Assembly (NCBI GenBank): GCA_029168955.1
Contig: JAPDOI010000175.1
Span: 806,001-870,000 of the forward strand
DNA: 64,000 nt
Source: Aplectana chamaeleonis
Taxonomy: Eukaryota > Nematoda > Chromadorea > Rhabditida > Cosmocercidae
Direction: 5' to 3'
Below are positions 43,261 through 54,287 of the stretch, piece after piece. The stretch's first letter is position 1. Every line of letters begins with the position of its first letter. The notes under the pieces were generated by a model, which saw only the letters and a program-made list of their open reading frames with translations, was not told the origin of the DNA and did no database searches. The position numbers and the translations under genes were made by a program.

Positions 43261-43488
43261 CAGGCCATAAAACGGACAATGTCTCACCGTCCACTGCGTA
43301 CCACGAGCTGCGCGACCGCACGCGTGTCGAAAGTAGACGGGTTTTGGCCGCCGCGCGACGAGTTTTGGCCGCCGCGCAACGTTTCGGCCGCCGCGCGGCG
43401 GCCGAAACTCCTCTGCTTCCGACGCACGTGCGGTCGCGCAGCGCGTGGTACGCAGTCGACGGTGAGACATTGGCCGTTTTATGGCCTG
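43261..43488. mobile_element. Tc1/mariner-type MITE, CAGGCCATAAAACGG ends
   Basis: CAGGCCATAAAACGGACAAT is inverted at the right end and TA flanks both sides. It is a GC-rich palindromic 228 bp. The paired mirror-image frames reflect this palindrome. Confidence 0.9.
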
Positions 43489-43612
43489 TACATACTTCTT
43501 CGGTGTTTTCATCTATTAATACTTTCTGCATAATTAATGAGTGTTCTTTCAGTGAAAAAATTAAGTTCTCATTCCTAAGTTTGGTAGACATGAATGAGGC
43601 TTATTCCATTTT

Positions 43613-44169
43613 TTAAAGGCAGTGGTCACGATGAAAAACGATATCGAAAAAAACTACAAAAATCAGCTTAGAGGAAAAACAGCTGAAAAACTATGAAGGT
43701 AGCGCGGTGAAAAACGGTCTACAAATAGAGTTTCTAGGGCCCAAAGAAGCTAGTTCGTGCACACGTGCACAGCGATGACGAAACAGATCGCAGTCTCATG
43801 CCGAGCAGTCAAAAATCATCGACATTCAGAGGACGAAATAAATGCAAATTTAACGAATAAAAACAGTTGAATAATGAAAGCATCACTTCAGTCAATGTTT
43901 TTGACTAGATGTGTACATAAATTCGAAGGTTCATTGATTGACATTCAATTTCAAGCTAGCTGATGTTCTTGATATAAGAGGTCATCGATGCCGATGATGT
44001 GGAGAGGGCTCGTCCACCATCAAAAGGCAAGAAAGTTCAGGTTTCAAATTCGGCCCAAAACAGTGGTTTTTTCGCGATTTTTTCTTATAGGTCCTACTAC
44101 TCGAGACCCAGGAAAGGATTTGGCGAGAAAAAGACGACAAGCATATTTGATCGCGACCACTGCCTTTAA
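43613..44169. mobile_element. TTAA-type MITE, complete copy (TTAAAGGCAGTGGTC ends)
   Basis: Both termini read TTAAAGGCAGTGGTC inward. 557 bp. The truncated relative at 15512-16031 lies in the opposite internal orientation. Confidence 0.85.
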
Positions 44170-44796
44170 GGGAAACTTGTTGATTCATGTTCTTTTTGGT
44201 CTGCGAGTTTTTTGCTCTTCTGGGATAGACACCTCGGAAATTTACCCATCCAGCAGTTAACGAACCAAAAAACTTTGCAACGATGAAGAAAGAGAAAAAA
44301 GCTCCACCAAAACGGGCTCAATTCTATCCATGGCCACCAACTCTCACAAATAATTATTCAAAACATTCCTTCATGAAAAGAGAAATAGTATTTTTCCAAA
44401 ACAATAAAAACTCAAGAATGCGTCCGAGGTTCTGTGACAAAAAATCAGTTTTAGAAAACGATTTTAAAATTAAACTGAGAAAGGAAGCGAAAAAATATAT
44501 TTAAAACCTCAGTTTCAAAACTAGAAGTCAAATTCTCAGGCAACGTCAGAATGTTACTAACCCACATGAGTTTACGGAAAGGATTAAAACCACAATAAGT
44601 GATAGCATTAGAATATCCACCAATGTGAATATAGAAAAAATAATTAAAATAAACAAGCCACCCGGAGAAGTGGAAGAGAGATTCGATAGAGATGAAAAGG
44701 CTGCAGAAAAGCGTTCACGCTACTATGAGAGTTTTGGCCTAGAAATAGCCGGAAAATAGCCGAAATAATGCTATTCAGGTAAGTTTACGGCTGTTA
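44170..44796. other. A-rich unique interval
   Basis: Lys/Asn-rich plus frame at 44283-44504 only. No family. Confidence 0.35.
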
Positions 44797-45165
44797 GGCG
44801 CTATTCATACTACTCAACGCCAGCGCGGCACGCGCGTGCCGCGCTGGCGTGGCGTTTGTGTATGAATGGCTTGACGCCCCGCCAGCGCGGCACGCGCGTC
44901 AGCTCCGCCCGCTCCGCCATGGCGTCGCCGCTGCAGTATTCATACTGCCACCCGAAACGCCTTGGCGTTTTCATCCACTGATATTATTTATCGATCGTCT
45001 CATTCATTCTAGCTTCACCGCTCCGCCATGGCGTCGCCGCTGTAGTATTCATAGTCTCCGCAAGCGCGGCACGCGCGTCACGCGCGTAGAAAGTATTCAT
45101 ACTCAAGCGCCACGCCAGCGCGGCACGCGCGTGCCGCGCTGGCGTTGAGTAGTATGAATAGCGCC
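44797..45165. mobile_element. PIF/Harbinger-type MITE, clean copy
   Basis: GGCGCTATTCATACTACTCA starts the element and its exact inverse ends it. The arms continue for more than 50 bp through GCCAGCGCGGCACGCGCGTG. TTA is duplicated on both sides, the 3-bp target typical of PIF/Harbinger. Two diverged copies lie in receptor intron 2. Confidence 0.85.
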
Positions 45166-45394
45166 TTATTTCGAATCGTCGAGCAGTGTCCTTCTCCCAT
45201 TAGGCCTCGATCATAGTTGGCCGATCGGCGTAGCCAGCCCGGTCGATAATTATGGAAGACATGAATGAGGTGGAGTGGAAATCACCCGATGTGGCTGACC
45301 GACCGATTTTCACATTATATATGGTAAGAAATTAATGATATCCGTGATATCGTTCCACATAATTCGGCTTGGATCCTACTGATACTTGGCGTTC
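45166..45394. repeat. Partial relative of the 52515 TIR element
   Basis: AGGCCTCGATCATAGTTGG at 45202 matches the terminus AGGCCCCGGTCATAGTTGG, followed by a CCCGGTCGATA unit. The other end is not visible. Confidence 0.45.
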
Positions 45395-45470
45395 CCTTTA
45401 GATTGACGCAGACTCGGTGCCATATGCTATAACATAGGTGTACCAAGTTCGCGCCAACCTTCCAACCTTC
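45395..45470. mobile_element. TTGGCGCAAACTCGGTGCC hairpin, third copy
   Basis: GACGCAGACTCGGTGCCATA pairs with CCAAGTTCGCGCC. Diverged copy. Confidence 0.55.
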
Positions 45471-46670
45471 AATGGGGGACGCAAAGTATTCCTAGGATTC
45501 ATGTCGGCCGTATGTCGTCGGCTGTCCTTATTTTTATGGTTAATTCTAATTTAATTCCTGTGGCGATTCATCTTACGGAGTTATAGTGCTACTTTCAAAC
45601 AATAAAGCCCTCTCCCCAAAATAAAAATGGCAGGGAAACGAACGAGGACGAGGGCTGCTTATGTGGATTTACTCACGTAACTGCATGATGAAACACAAAA
45701 GCAGGTTACGATTCCCGTATTCTTTTCTTCTAATACAGGGACCTTTGTGAGTGGATACGGGCTGTAAATCAGCGAAAATCTCATGGTTCCTACTCGTGCT
45801 GGTGCGAAGTGGAGGTTAGAGACAGTGAGAAAGCACAGGGCAGAAGTAGGCAGCAGCATCGCGCGTGCCACACGCATCATGAGTGATGAGAATTACGATT
45901 TTTTTATAGAGAATAAGCAAGCTGCATACTCCTGCACACAAATGAGGCTGTTCAAATTCGAAAAGAGGAGAGAATAAGCTAGAAGAAATCTTTACTGTTG
46001 AACATCTGTATAAGGCAAGACAAAGCTCTTGAATGCAGTTGCTCGCTGACGAAGTTTCAACTGAGCTTCTGTACTCAGTTGCGTAAACCACACAAATGAT
46101 TCTGATGGCATCGTTAATCCAGAAATGAAGTAGCATCATTAATCGTGTGCTTCCAGAGCTTAGGGCAGCGGAAATTGCATCTAAATAGTTAAAGTGAAAG
46201 GCCTCAATTCTTAAGGGCATAAACACTGCGAAGCTGCAGCTTTTCAAACTTGCACAGCAGACTTCATCTCCGGTGCGATGCCGTTCAAATCTTCGATATT
46301 TCCCATTGCACTTGATCGCTATTGGTAGAGCATAAATGGTGATTTCTTCCTAGAACAGCAACGGAATACTTCAGACGTCATACAGAAGTACTTCTTTGAA
46401 TAATCATCTCACACGCGACCTATGTTCCTTTTCCTTTTATGTTCTAGAATCGGATATCGCTCACTATTAATGCTGAGTTTTGCCGGCGACATTCCAAGCC
46501 ATCACACTTTGCTTCTTTGATCTTCGGAGTCGTACTTTACAATTTTCAGAGGCGATACACTGTGTTCACTTGACTCATTCCACTTGCGAGTTGGTCATGT
46601 GAATTTTTTTTCTCGCTTGATTCTAGGCCTCTGGTGATCGGTATGTGGGCCTCGGTGGGATTGACGGACC
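45471..46670. other. No gene; one dispersed repeat
   Basis: 45778-45880 is an inverted copy of the 9088 dispersed repeat. A minus 143-codon frame (45816-46247) overlaps it and is not supported. Confidence 0.4.
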
Positions 46671-46876
46671 AACTACTGTTGTTCTCTAAGCCAAATTCCT
46701 GTTCGCGTCTGCGGATTACGGCTATTTCTTCACATGATACGATATAATCGTGCTGGGATCACTTAGTCACGGCACGATTCACCTTTCTCCCAACACGATT
46801 ACCACGTATCGCATGATGGAGCAGCCGTAGCCCGTAATTGCGGATCGGAATTTGGCTCGGAAAAGGATAGTAAGAT
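46671..46876. mobile_element. TIR element, copy of 899-1092
   Basis: TGTTGTTCTCTAAGCCAAAT at the left is inverted at the right (ATTTGGCTCGGAAAAGGATA, imperfect). The interior shares CACGATTCACCTTTCTCC-like sequence with the first copy. Confidence 0.65.
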
Positions 46877-47103
46877 GGTATCTGAAGCCGCATCTATTAT
46901 CCAGCCGCTTGCAGTGTTGGCCGGCCATTGCTATTCCCCAACAACTGATCCCACTCCCACACTGATTGACTATGCTGTCCTATCCAGTTCATATTCTTTT
47001 AATTTTCTTTTTTTATTCTTTTCATTGTTTTTTACATATCACATGTTCATTTACGCTTTTGGGAATTGTTTTTTTTGTATTTCTTACTATAATAAAAATT
47101 TTA

Positions 47104-47125
47104 GGTTTATTTACCCAAGTTTGAG
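47104..47125 (+). other. SL1 sequence at the 5' end of the CR1 element
   Basis: 22 nt match SL1 at 21 positions (single A-to-T change, GGTTTATTTACCCAAG then TTTGAG). The SL is followed directly by GTTCAATCGATCG and, 30 nt downstream of the SL end, the ORF1 ATG. This layout equals the 5' end of a trans-spliced mRNA copied into the genome. Confidence 0.75.
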
Positions 47126-47154
47126 GTTCAATCGATCGATCGTGTACTGTCGAG

Positions 47155-47877
47155 ATGTCGCAGACCAAGAAAGCTGAAATCGCGAAGATGGTTGACGAAG
47201 CTGTCAAGGTGGCCATGAGCGGATTGATCGAGCAGATGGCAAGGGCAATAACTGACGCACTCCAGCCGCTACTGCAGTCGATCTCCGAAGTCGTTGGTGA
47301 GCTTGCAAAGATGAAAGGAGGATTGTCACCGGCATTAGCCGCCGGTGATCAAAGTCAGCGTGCCGTCCCGGCGGCAAAACCGCAGGTGATTCCTTCGAAA
47401 GTCGTTGTTATGGGCCTAGTTGAGAAGAGTGACCTGCATGCGCGAGATCTCAGGGCAGCCGACGAGAAGACGCTGATGGCCATTCTGGACCATCTCGAAG
47501 TCGACGCTGTTCCGACCTCAAAATACTGTATGGCATCATTCAACGAGACCAGAAAACTCCCCGTGAAAGTCGTCTTTGCGAACCACCACGACGCAATCCA
47601 GCTCCTGCGCAGCGGCCACAAGCTGAAAAATTCGGATGACTGGAAGAACGTGTACGTGCGCCCATCTTACAGCTCTGAATTGCGGACCAAACTGCGTGAA
47701 GCGCGTAAGACGGACTACACAGCGGTCATATATAGAGGCCACGTTTTGAGTGGAAGCCAAATTCCAAAAAAGGGGGAGACGGTGTCCGAGGCGGGGAACT
47801 ACGCTGCTTCACTGCAGCGCTCCCCTCCTCGTGCAACCCGACCCCCCTCGCGCTTCTCCCCAACACTGGTCAAGTAA
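47155..47877 (+). CDS. CR1 ORF1 protein (240 residues)
   Basis: Intact frame from ATG 47155 to TAA. It encodes the nucleic-acid-binding partner protein of the retrotransposon. Residues 1-55 form a heptad-rich amphipathic helix (coiled coil, probably trimerising). About 80-175 look like an RRM-type fold (KVVVMGLVEK, later PVKVVFANHHDA and NVYVRPSYS). The tail is basic, Pro/Arg/Ser-rich. There is no CCHC zinc knuckle. It is the best-preserved part of the element; the ORF2 frame begins just downstream. Confidence 0.8.
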   Translation: MSQTKKAEIAKMVDEAVKVAMSGLIEQMARAITDALQPLLQSISEVVGELAKMKGGLSPALAAGDQSQRAVPAAKPQVIPSKVVVMGLVEKSDLHARDLRAADEKTLMAILDHLEVDAVPTSKYCMASFNETRKLPVKVVFANHHDAIQLLRSGHKLKNSDDWKNVYVRPSYSSELRTKLREARKTDYTAVIYRGHVLSGSQIPKKGETVSEAGNYAASLQRSPPRATRPPSRFSPTLVK

Positions 47878-47918
47878 ATGGAATGAGTTACGAATCGCCG
47901 TCAGTAGCGAAAAAAAAT

Positions 47919-48630
47919 TTGAACTGTTTTTACTTCAACGCCCGATCGATAAGAAACAAGCTAGCACCATTGAACGCATTTCTTGAATCATCGTCCCCTG
48001 ATGTACATAGTTGTAATTAGCGAAACTTGGCTAACTGAGGACGATCCGGACTCGCTCCTATCCTTGTGTGATACCTACGCTGTCTATAGGTCTGATCGTT
48101 TGCCCGGTATGGCAGGTGGTGGGGTTGCCGTTATTGTGAATAGGTGTATTACGATAGCAGATTTTGTGCCCAGATCTTTCAGTTTTTCTTGTGAAATTAT
48201 GCTCCTTGATTTTGTGTTTGAATGTGGGTCCTGTTTCCGCTTAATTTCAGTTTATCGAAGACGTGCAACGAGCCTCCAGGACTCTCTCGAATTGCTTGAG
48301 GTCATAGAGGATTGGTTAACAGTGCAATGGCCGTCAATTGTTGTTGGTGACTTTAATTATGCGTTTTCATCAGACTACTCCGGTACGCGTTTTAATGCTT
48401 TATTTGAACATTTCCTTGCCAGTTCTGGCTTATCATGTTTGAATTATGAGCCCACTCATGGGCAAAATGTCCTGGATTCGCTCTTATGTAATGACCTGAC
48501 ATTGATTGCTGATTGGGAGGTTCAGCCGAATTTCTCTACAAGCGATCAATCTAGCATAGCCTTTGAAATTGCTAGTGAACCTGACACTCCCAAAACAGCC
48601 TGTAACTTCGATTTTCGCAGAGCTAATTAG
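47919..48630 (+). pseudogene. CR1 ORF2, endonuclease domain, broken
   Basis: APE-like endonuclease. The N-terminal Asn motif (FYFNARSIRNKLAP) is in one frame at about 47928. After a frameshift near 48000 come SETWL (catalytic Glu), GGGVAVIV, VVGDFNY (Asp-x-Asn), and LDSLLCND. The terminal SDH motif reads SDQ (at about 48547), so the catalytic His is lost. TAG at 48628 and TAA at 48649 then interrupt the frame leading to the reverse transcriptase. Confidence 0.85.
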
Positions 48631-48702
48631 GACCAAGTAAATCTTTGGTTGTAAGGAACAGACTGCGATGCACTCTTTTGCACATGCCGAAACATAAACG
48701 AA

Positions 48703-50407
48703 ATGTATGAGACCTTTATTTCCTATGTCCACTTTGTAATAGAGAAGTGTGTTCCACTTCGGAAACATGGTCCTTCGACCAAAAACTTCCCACCGCACCT
48801 ACAACGCCGAGCCGCTAAAAAGCATTTCCTCTGGCGTGACCGTTTTCAGCCGGGCGGACGCGCTGCTTTCAATAAGTGCGCTAGGGATTTTGAAAAGAAA
48901 TGCAAACGTCTTGCTAAAAACCGTGAAAAACGCCTCATTGCTCAGGAAATCAAAAAAACTTTTTCAAATACATGAATGCTAAGATGGAAACACGTAAAGT
49001 TATCTCTACCCTGAAAGATGAAGAGTGCGAAATCATTGTCGATAATCAGCAAGTTCGCGGACTATTTCTCTAAGGTATTTACTCGCGACAACGGCGCGAC
49101 CCCCCAATTTTCCCCACGATGTCCTCAGAAATTATGCTCTATACCTATCAACCACGAAGTTGTAATGGGTGCCATAAAAACTCAACGACAAATTTCGCTT
49201 ACTCCGGACTCAATACCCTCCTATTTTATCAAAAGGGCAGCTGACGGGTTGTGTTACCCTCTCATATGCATTTTTAAACATAGTCTTGCTCTTGGAACTC
49301 TTCCGTACGCATGGAAAACCGCGATTGTAACCCCGCTTCTCAAAAAGGCACCAGCTGCTCAGGTCTCGAACTATCGTCTCATCAGTTTGACCTCGTCAGA
49401 ATGTAAAGTCTTCGAAATCATTGACAAATATTGTGCTCTCTCCCATCTTGCGTCGAACGACCTCCTCAGCCCTGCCCAGTACGGTTTTGTGCCTGGTAGA
49501 TCAACACTGTCCCAGTTGGTGTCCTCGTTCTACGACTGGTGTTCGGCTGTGAATGAGAACTGCCAAACTGATGTTGTGTACATCGACTATGCTAAAGCTT
49601 TTGACACAGTCAGTCATCCAAAGCTACTTCTGAAACTCGAAAGCTACGGTATTTCTGGTGGCGCTTTAAAATGGTTGAGTTCCTTTTTGACACCTCGTGA
49701 CTTCACTGTCAAAATCGGCGACTTCTGTTCTCATCCTATCCAAATTGCCAGCGGTGTTCCTCAGGGTGGCGTTATGGGTCCTTTGCTTTTCCTCATTTAT
49801 GTGAACGACATCTCTCATAAATTGTCGAGCACATGCAAACTTTTCGCTGATGATCCCAAGATACATCGCCCTCTTCGCAACCCCCGCTATCGATTCCCAC
49901 GAGCTTCAGTGTGACCTGAACCGGCTTGCTGATTGGTCCAAGCTATGGCAGTTGAAGCTATCTGAGGAAAAATGCAGCTTATTTCACATCAATTTCCAAC
50001 ATGAGTGCTTTTTACGCCTAAATGATGTTGTGCTACCCGTACGCGAGACTGTCAGTGATCTTGGTGTGCTTATCAGCACCGACCTGAAGTGGGAATCCCA
50101 CTGCAAGGAAATTTCCAAGAAAGCTTCTCGTGTGCCAAATTGCATCCTGAGATCTCTGCAACACCCAGGTCTCGAACACTATAGGAAAGCATATATTGTC
50201 TACTGCCGGCCGCTCTTGGAATACTGTACGCAGGTCTGGTCACCATCTTCTGTTGAGGAGGAGGAAGTCGTTGAAAACGTGCAAAGGCGGTACTCAAAAC
50301 GCGTTTTCGTCAAGGCATTCCCTATGCGAGAAGTGCCAGACTACATGAAAAGGCTTGAAATATTGGGAATCGAAATCTTACGATATCGAAGATCAGAGTT
50401 CGACTGA
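48703..50407 (+). pseudogene. CR1 ORF2, reverse transcriptase domain, broken
   Basis: A linker (RRAAKKHFLWRDRF) is followed by a stop near 48975 and a frameshift before ADYFSKVF (about 49060). Then the fingers/palm motifs: TPDSIPSYFIKRAA, NYRLISLTSS, QYGFVPGRST, YIDYAKAFDTVSH (first catalytic Asp), SGVPQGGVMGPLLF and FADD (catalytic pair, 49848-49859). A frameshift directly after FADD moves to the frame of CDLNRLADWSKLWQL, DLGVLISTDLKWESHC and the thumb region, ending at TGA 50405-50407. Further C-terminal coding (YKIVKGLCN, then a Trp-Asn phrase) continues past that stop to about 50690. It cannot make active enzyme as it stands. Confidence 0.9.
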
Positions 50408-50885
50408 CATTTATGTTACAAAATCGTTAAAGGTCTCTGCAACAACTCATTTGAAAGCGTTTTCGAGTTTACCCGCCGCTGTACTCGCCTCCGCCAGCAC
50501 GCTTTTCAGCTCGAACGTAAATTCACATTGAAATATAGTGTGCTGCATTCGTTTGCTTTTAGGGTCATCCCAATTTGGAACAAACGACCTCCGGAAATTG
50601 TTGATGCCAAAAGTTTCCCAATTTTTGAAAGCAGGCTGTCCCACTTCAGTCTCAGGTCATTGCAAGGGACAGATGGCCGCTCTTTCTGTTAGAGCTTTAA
50701 GCACAGGGTGCTCCGATTGTACGAGTATTTCAGTTTTTTTTTTCTTCTTTTTTTCGTTGTTCTGTTGGCTGCGTACTCAGGATCTCGTATTTAACCTCCC
50801 TCACATACATTCCGTATGTTTCTTTATTGAAAAATAAAGCTATTGAATTGAATTGAAAAAAATACTATCGCGATAGACAATACAA

Positions 50886-51190
50886 TTCGGTGGACAACGC
50901 TCCATTCCTTTTCAACTCGAAGTGGGCCGACGACAATGTGCTCAGCTTTCCAGATTCAAGGCGAAACCGCCAGCGACTGTGGACTCGTTTCGGAGTATGT
51001 CGCAGCCTATGGACTCCGTCATCGCCCCGGCAAATGCAAGCAGATTCGAGTTTCTCAAAGGCCTTTAATGGGAATTTCTGTAGACGATCGAGGTATCGAA
51101 CTAGTGGACGATTTTGCTTGAGTTATTGGGGCTGACTGTATGGTAAAGGCCGATGAAAACCTAATGGGTATCTAGAGAAGATAAGCATAA
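50886..51190 (+). pseudogene. Second reverse-transcriptase fragment, RTE-like
   Basis: Starts at the catalytic box (WADDNVLS) and reads in a second frame QGETASDCGLVSEYVAAYGL, GKCKQIRVSQRP and DDRGIELVDDF, with IGADCMVKADENL after a stop. The order ADD, GL-x-P-x-KCK and (I/V)ELVD-x-F-x-YLG is that of RTE-type LINE reverse transcriptases. Both ends are truncated. It lies 30 bp after the CR1 tail. Confidence 0.7.
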
Positions 51191-52514
51191 GCTACAGGCA
51201 ATTAATTCTCGTGTCCAGTGTCTGTAGTCTACCCCCGGTCTAAGTTGCGTCTACCTATCCGCTATTGATCCTAGACGTAGACATCACCGAAGACTCGGAT
51301 GAAATACTTTATGTATGGACAGGTAGCTGTTCAGGCGTTTGCTTTTATTTCTGGCCATGGATATTCCGTGACGGAGAACACAATAAAATCGATGTGGTGC
51401 ACCAGCGTATAACACGATGAAGGTGCCGGCATCACACAACGCCTTCGTGAGAGGCAGTGGATCGACTTCGATTGTTTTGGCGCATATTATAAACGCTGTT
51501 GACGATGAACGCAGTCCTCGACTTTTCATCGGAAGTCAGAAGCTGCTAAGTCCATTTCAAGAACATTGTCTCAAAAAATTGCTAAAAATTAACTCTTACT
51601 GTGGCGTGCTCGCCGCTCTGAAACAAGCTTTAAATACGGCCCCAAGCTTTCTGTGGCTAGCTCGCCGCGCCCACTCCCTCAATGGGGACTGAGAACGTTG
51701 GAGTGCAAGGCATGCCGAACTCATGTTATGAGGTAGTATAGGGTCATTTATTGCTCGTTTGTGGCCGTTTTTCCGACATCATTGTCTCAACGAGCCCTAG
51801 AATTTTCGGTTCCGCGTGTTTTTTATTACCAATGTTTCTCTTATCGTGAACACTGTCTCCAAGAAGACGCCATCACGTATCGTACAAAACGTTCCAAAAT
51901 GTTTTCGAGTCACGTGAAAACGGCCGCTTCGACGTATGCGGCAGTTTAGGTGGTATGTGGTGAAGAAGGACTCGAAATCACAGAGCAGTTTAGGCACGAT
52001 GTTTTAATTTACAGTAAGCGGAATAGCGACAGGTTGATGGAATGCAATCTAATTGTAGCCGAAGTCCGCGGTAATCTCTGAGAAGTTTCGTACCATAATT
52101 CCAAGGCTTTGGCTTTGCGATGCATGTAATGCGCGAAATTTCGTAAATGGCATATAAGGGGTGTGGTATCTTTATGCGACACACGGTCGTGTCGCTGTTC
52201 ACAGCGACAAAGACCGCCTGTCACGGACCTTCCGCCCTTTACCAGTCGCTGTCCTGTCACAGTGAGCCCAGAGGCAGCGATAGACTTCGGAACATTTGCA
52301 GTATAACAACCCTCCGCGCTGCGACTTATGCCCGACAACTGTTCAGTAGCTCCGATGCGGATGCTGCCACGATTTATTTTAGATTGCATGGTTGCCCTCA
52401 TGACAGCGAGAAAATATGCCATACTTTTAAAAAGCCGGTTTTTAATGGTTACACCGAAGATGAACAGCCGCCAAACACTGAGCATAATGAATTTTCTGCA
52501 ACGATTCAAGGCCT
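51191..52514. other. Unassigned interval with long opposing frames
   Basis: The minus frame at 52009-52509 (166 codons) and plus frame at 52147-52530 (127 codons) overlap each other. Minus 51284-51529 and plus 51417-51692 do the same. None has a motif I recognise, and opposing frames suggest compositional chance. Confidence 0.3.
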
Positions 52515-52515
52515 A

Positions 52516-53140
52516 AGGCCCCGGTCATAGTTGGATGAGCCGACGCCTCCAGCCCGGTCGATACACACAGAATGCATTGGAAATGGGATGCAAAATCACT
52601 CGGTGTATCCCCCGCACCCCCAACACCCCCAACACCCACCCGGTCGATACGTATGAACAACATGGTGAGGTGAAGCTGAGAAAATCACTCGGTGTATCCC
52701 CCGCTCCCCGCACCCCGGTCGATACGTATGTTTAAAATGATGGAGTGAGGTTGAGAAAATCACTCAATGTATCCGACGCGGTCGATATCCATGCAATACG
52801 TGGATGACGGCGGATGAGAAAATCACCGGGTGGGTGGGTCGATGATAAAACATTGCGTATCACTAGAAAGCTAACCTTACTGCTACCTCCGTGACTTCAC
52901 CATACTCGCCTTCACTATTTCTCTGAACAGGTGCAATCCTGTTGGCCACGTAATCATCGTCATATCTAGTTGGATGCATCGAGTGATTTTCTCAACCTCA
53001 CTCCATCATTTTAAACATACGTATCGACCGGGGTGGTGTTGGGGGGTGTTGGGGGGTGCGGGGGGGGGGGGGGTGTTGGGGGGTGCGGGGGGTGCGGGGG
53101 GGGGATGCAGATGCAAATAGCACCAACTATGACCGGGGCC
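52516..53140. mobile_element. TIR element made of CCCGGTCGATACGTATG repeats
   Basis: The ends AGGCCCCGGTCATAGTTGG and inverse are bordered by TA or TAA. The interior has units of GAAAATCACTCGGTGTATCC plus CCCCGCACCCC in direct (52600-52760) and inverted (52975-53110) order, including a long G-run. A partial relative is at 45202. Confidence 0.8.
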
Positions 53141-53157
53141 TAATCCGTCAGTACACT

Positions 53158-54287
53158 ACAGGGGAGAGATTCATGAACGCACATTCGCTGGTTTGGTTAG
53201 GGTTTGTTCCGGGTTGGTTGCAAACCAGCGATTCATCAAGCTCCGGTTTGGCTATCTCTGGGTCACGGGTGGGCTAGAATCCAACCCACCTCGGAAAGGC
53301 TGGTTAGGGTGGGTTGAGTGCGGTTAGCCAGCCAGACGTTCAATTCCGTGCAGATTGTGCAATTTCACTGAATTTTTAATATGACGTTATGTTTTCTTTT
53401 TCAATCCCAGGCAGTCTTAGGGCACGACGGCTCGGCAAATATTCGGAGCGGACCACCCCCGGAGCCTTTGACAATCATTTGCCGGGTGGTGGCCATCCTG
53501 TATCAACACCCCTGAGGAGGCGGGAGAAACGGGGGAGGAGCGAGGTTCCTGATTGGACGCAACACGTGGCTAGCGACGTTCACTGGCTGCGTGTCTCCCG
53601 TTTCTCCCGCCTCCTCGGGGGTGTTGATACACGATGGCCACCACCCCCATTTGCCTAGGCGTCGCCGAAAACGATTGTCAGTGGAGCGTGTTAACTACAC
53701 CCACCCCAATTTTCGTCTAGCGCGTCATGGCGACAGCGGCGTTCGCATTGGAGCGCACTAGACGATTTTTCACCGCTTTCACTGCGATCCTTCTCTTTGT
53801 TCCTATTATTGTCGTTCAGAAACTAACAGAAAGCTGCAAACTTGGTCTGAGTTTTCCATACATGTTCTTGTCTCGCCCTAAGTCACCACAACAGAGACAT
53901 CGCACGTATTTTTTTTTCTTTTTAAAACAGCGATTTCACTCTGAACAACGGTAAATACGTGAAAAAAGCGAGCAGTTTGCGAGTAACTCTGACCTTGAAA
54001 TCAATTGAATTTTTATAATCTATATTATTAAACTTTTCACAGTGAATAATCAGTAAAAATAGCAAGAATAAAAAAGACGAACACTGACGCGGACAGAATT
54101 GATTAGCTGGCACCGATTTACCAGCTTCAAACACGTTTTGACACCCGGTTTGCAAACCAAGCCGGCGAAAACATTCATGAATCGCTGGTTAGCGCGGGGA
54201 AGTGGTTTGGTTACGCGTGGGCTTGCAAACCAAACCAAACCTTAACCAAACCAGACCAACGAATGTGCGTTCATGAATCGCACCCCA
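53158..54287. mobile_element. 1.1-kb TIR element, copy A
   Basis: Begins GATTCATGAACGCACATTCG within the first bases and ends with its inverse CGAATGTGCGTTCATGAATC. Subterminal GGTTTGGTTAGGGTTTG-like motifs occur in both arms. The interior matches copy B along most of its length (AGACGTTCAATTCCGTGCAG; TCGCCCTAAGTCACC). A hairpin MITE is nested at 53483-53648. Confidence 0.85.
53483..53648. mobile_element. Hairpin MITE nested in copy A
   Basis: GGTGGTGGCCATCCTGTATC, then CCTGAGGAGGCGGGAGAAACGGG, are inverted on the right. The stretch is absent from copy B, which marks it as a later insertion. Confidence 0.8.

Larger units (their letters stand above)
47104..50860 (+). mobile_element. CR1-clade non-LTR retrotransposon, near full length, inactive
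   Basis: The order is an SL1-like 5' end, ORF1, an APE-type endonuclease, a reverse transcriptase and a 3' UTR with AATAAA (50833-50838) and a short (ATTGA)n tail. Reverse-transcriptase motifs (YIDYAKAFDTVSH, SGVPQGGVMGPLLF, FADD) and the short repeat tail point to the CR1/Jockey group. At least three in-frame stops and three frameshifts break ORF2. About 3.75 kb is close to a complete element. Confidence 0.9.

Noticed and set aside
47355..47760. Minus frames of 88 and 74 codons
   Set aside because: Shadows of the CR1 ORF1 on the opposite strand.
52009..52530. Opposing frames of 166 and 127 codons
   Set aside because: No motif in either; overlapping open frames on opposite strands in a region next to a TIR element are most likely chance.
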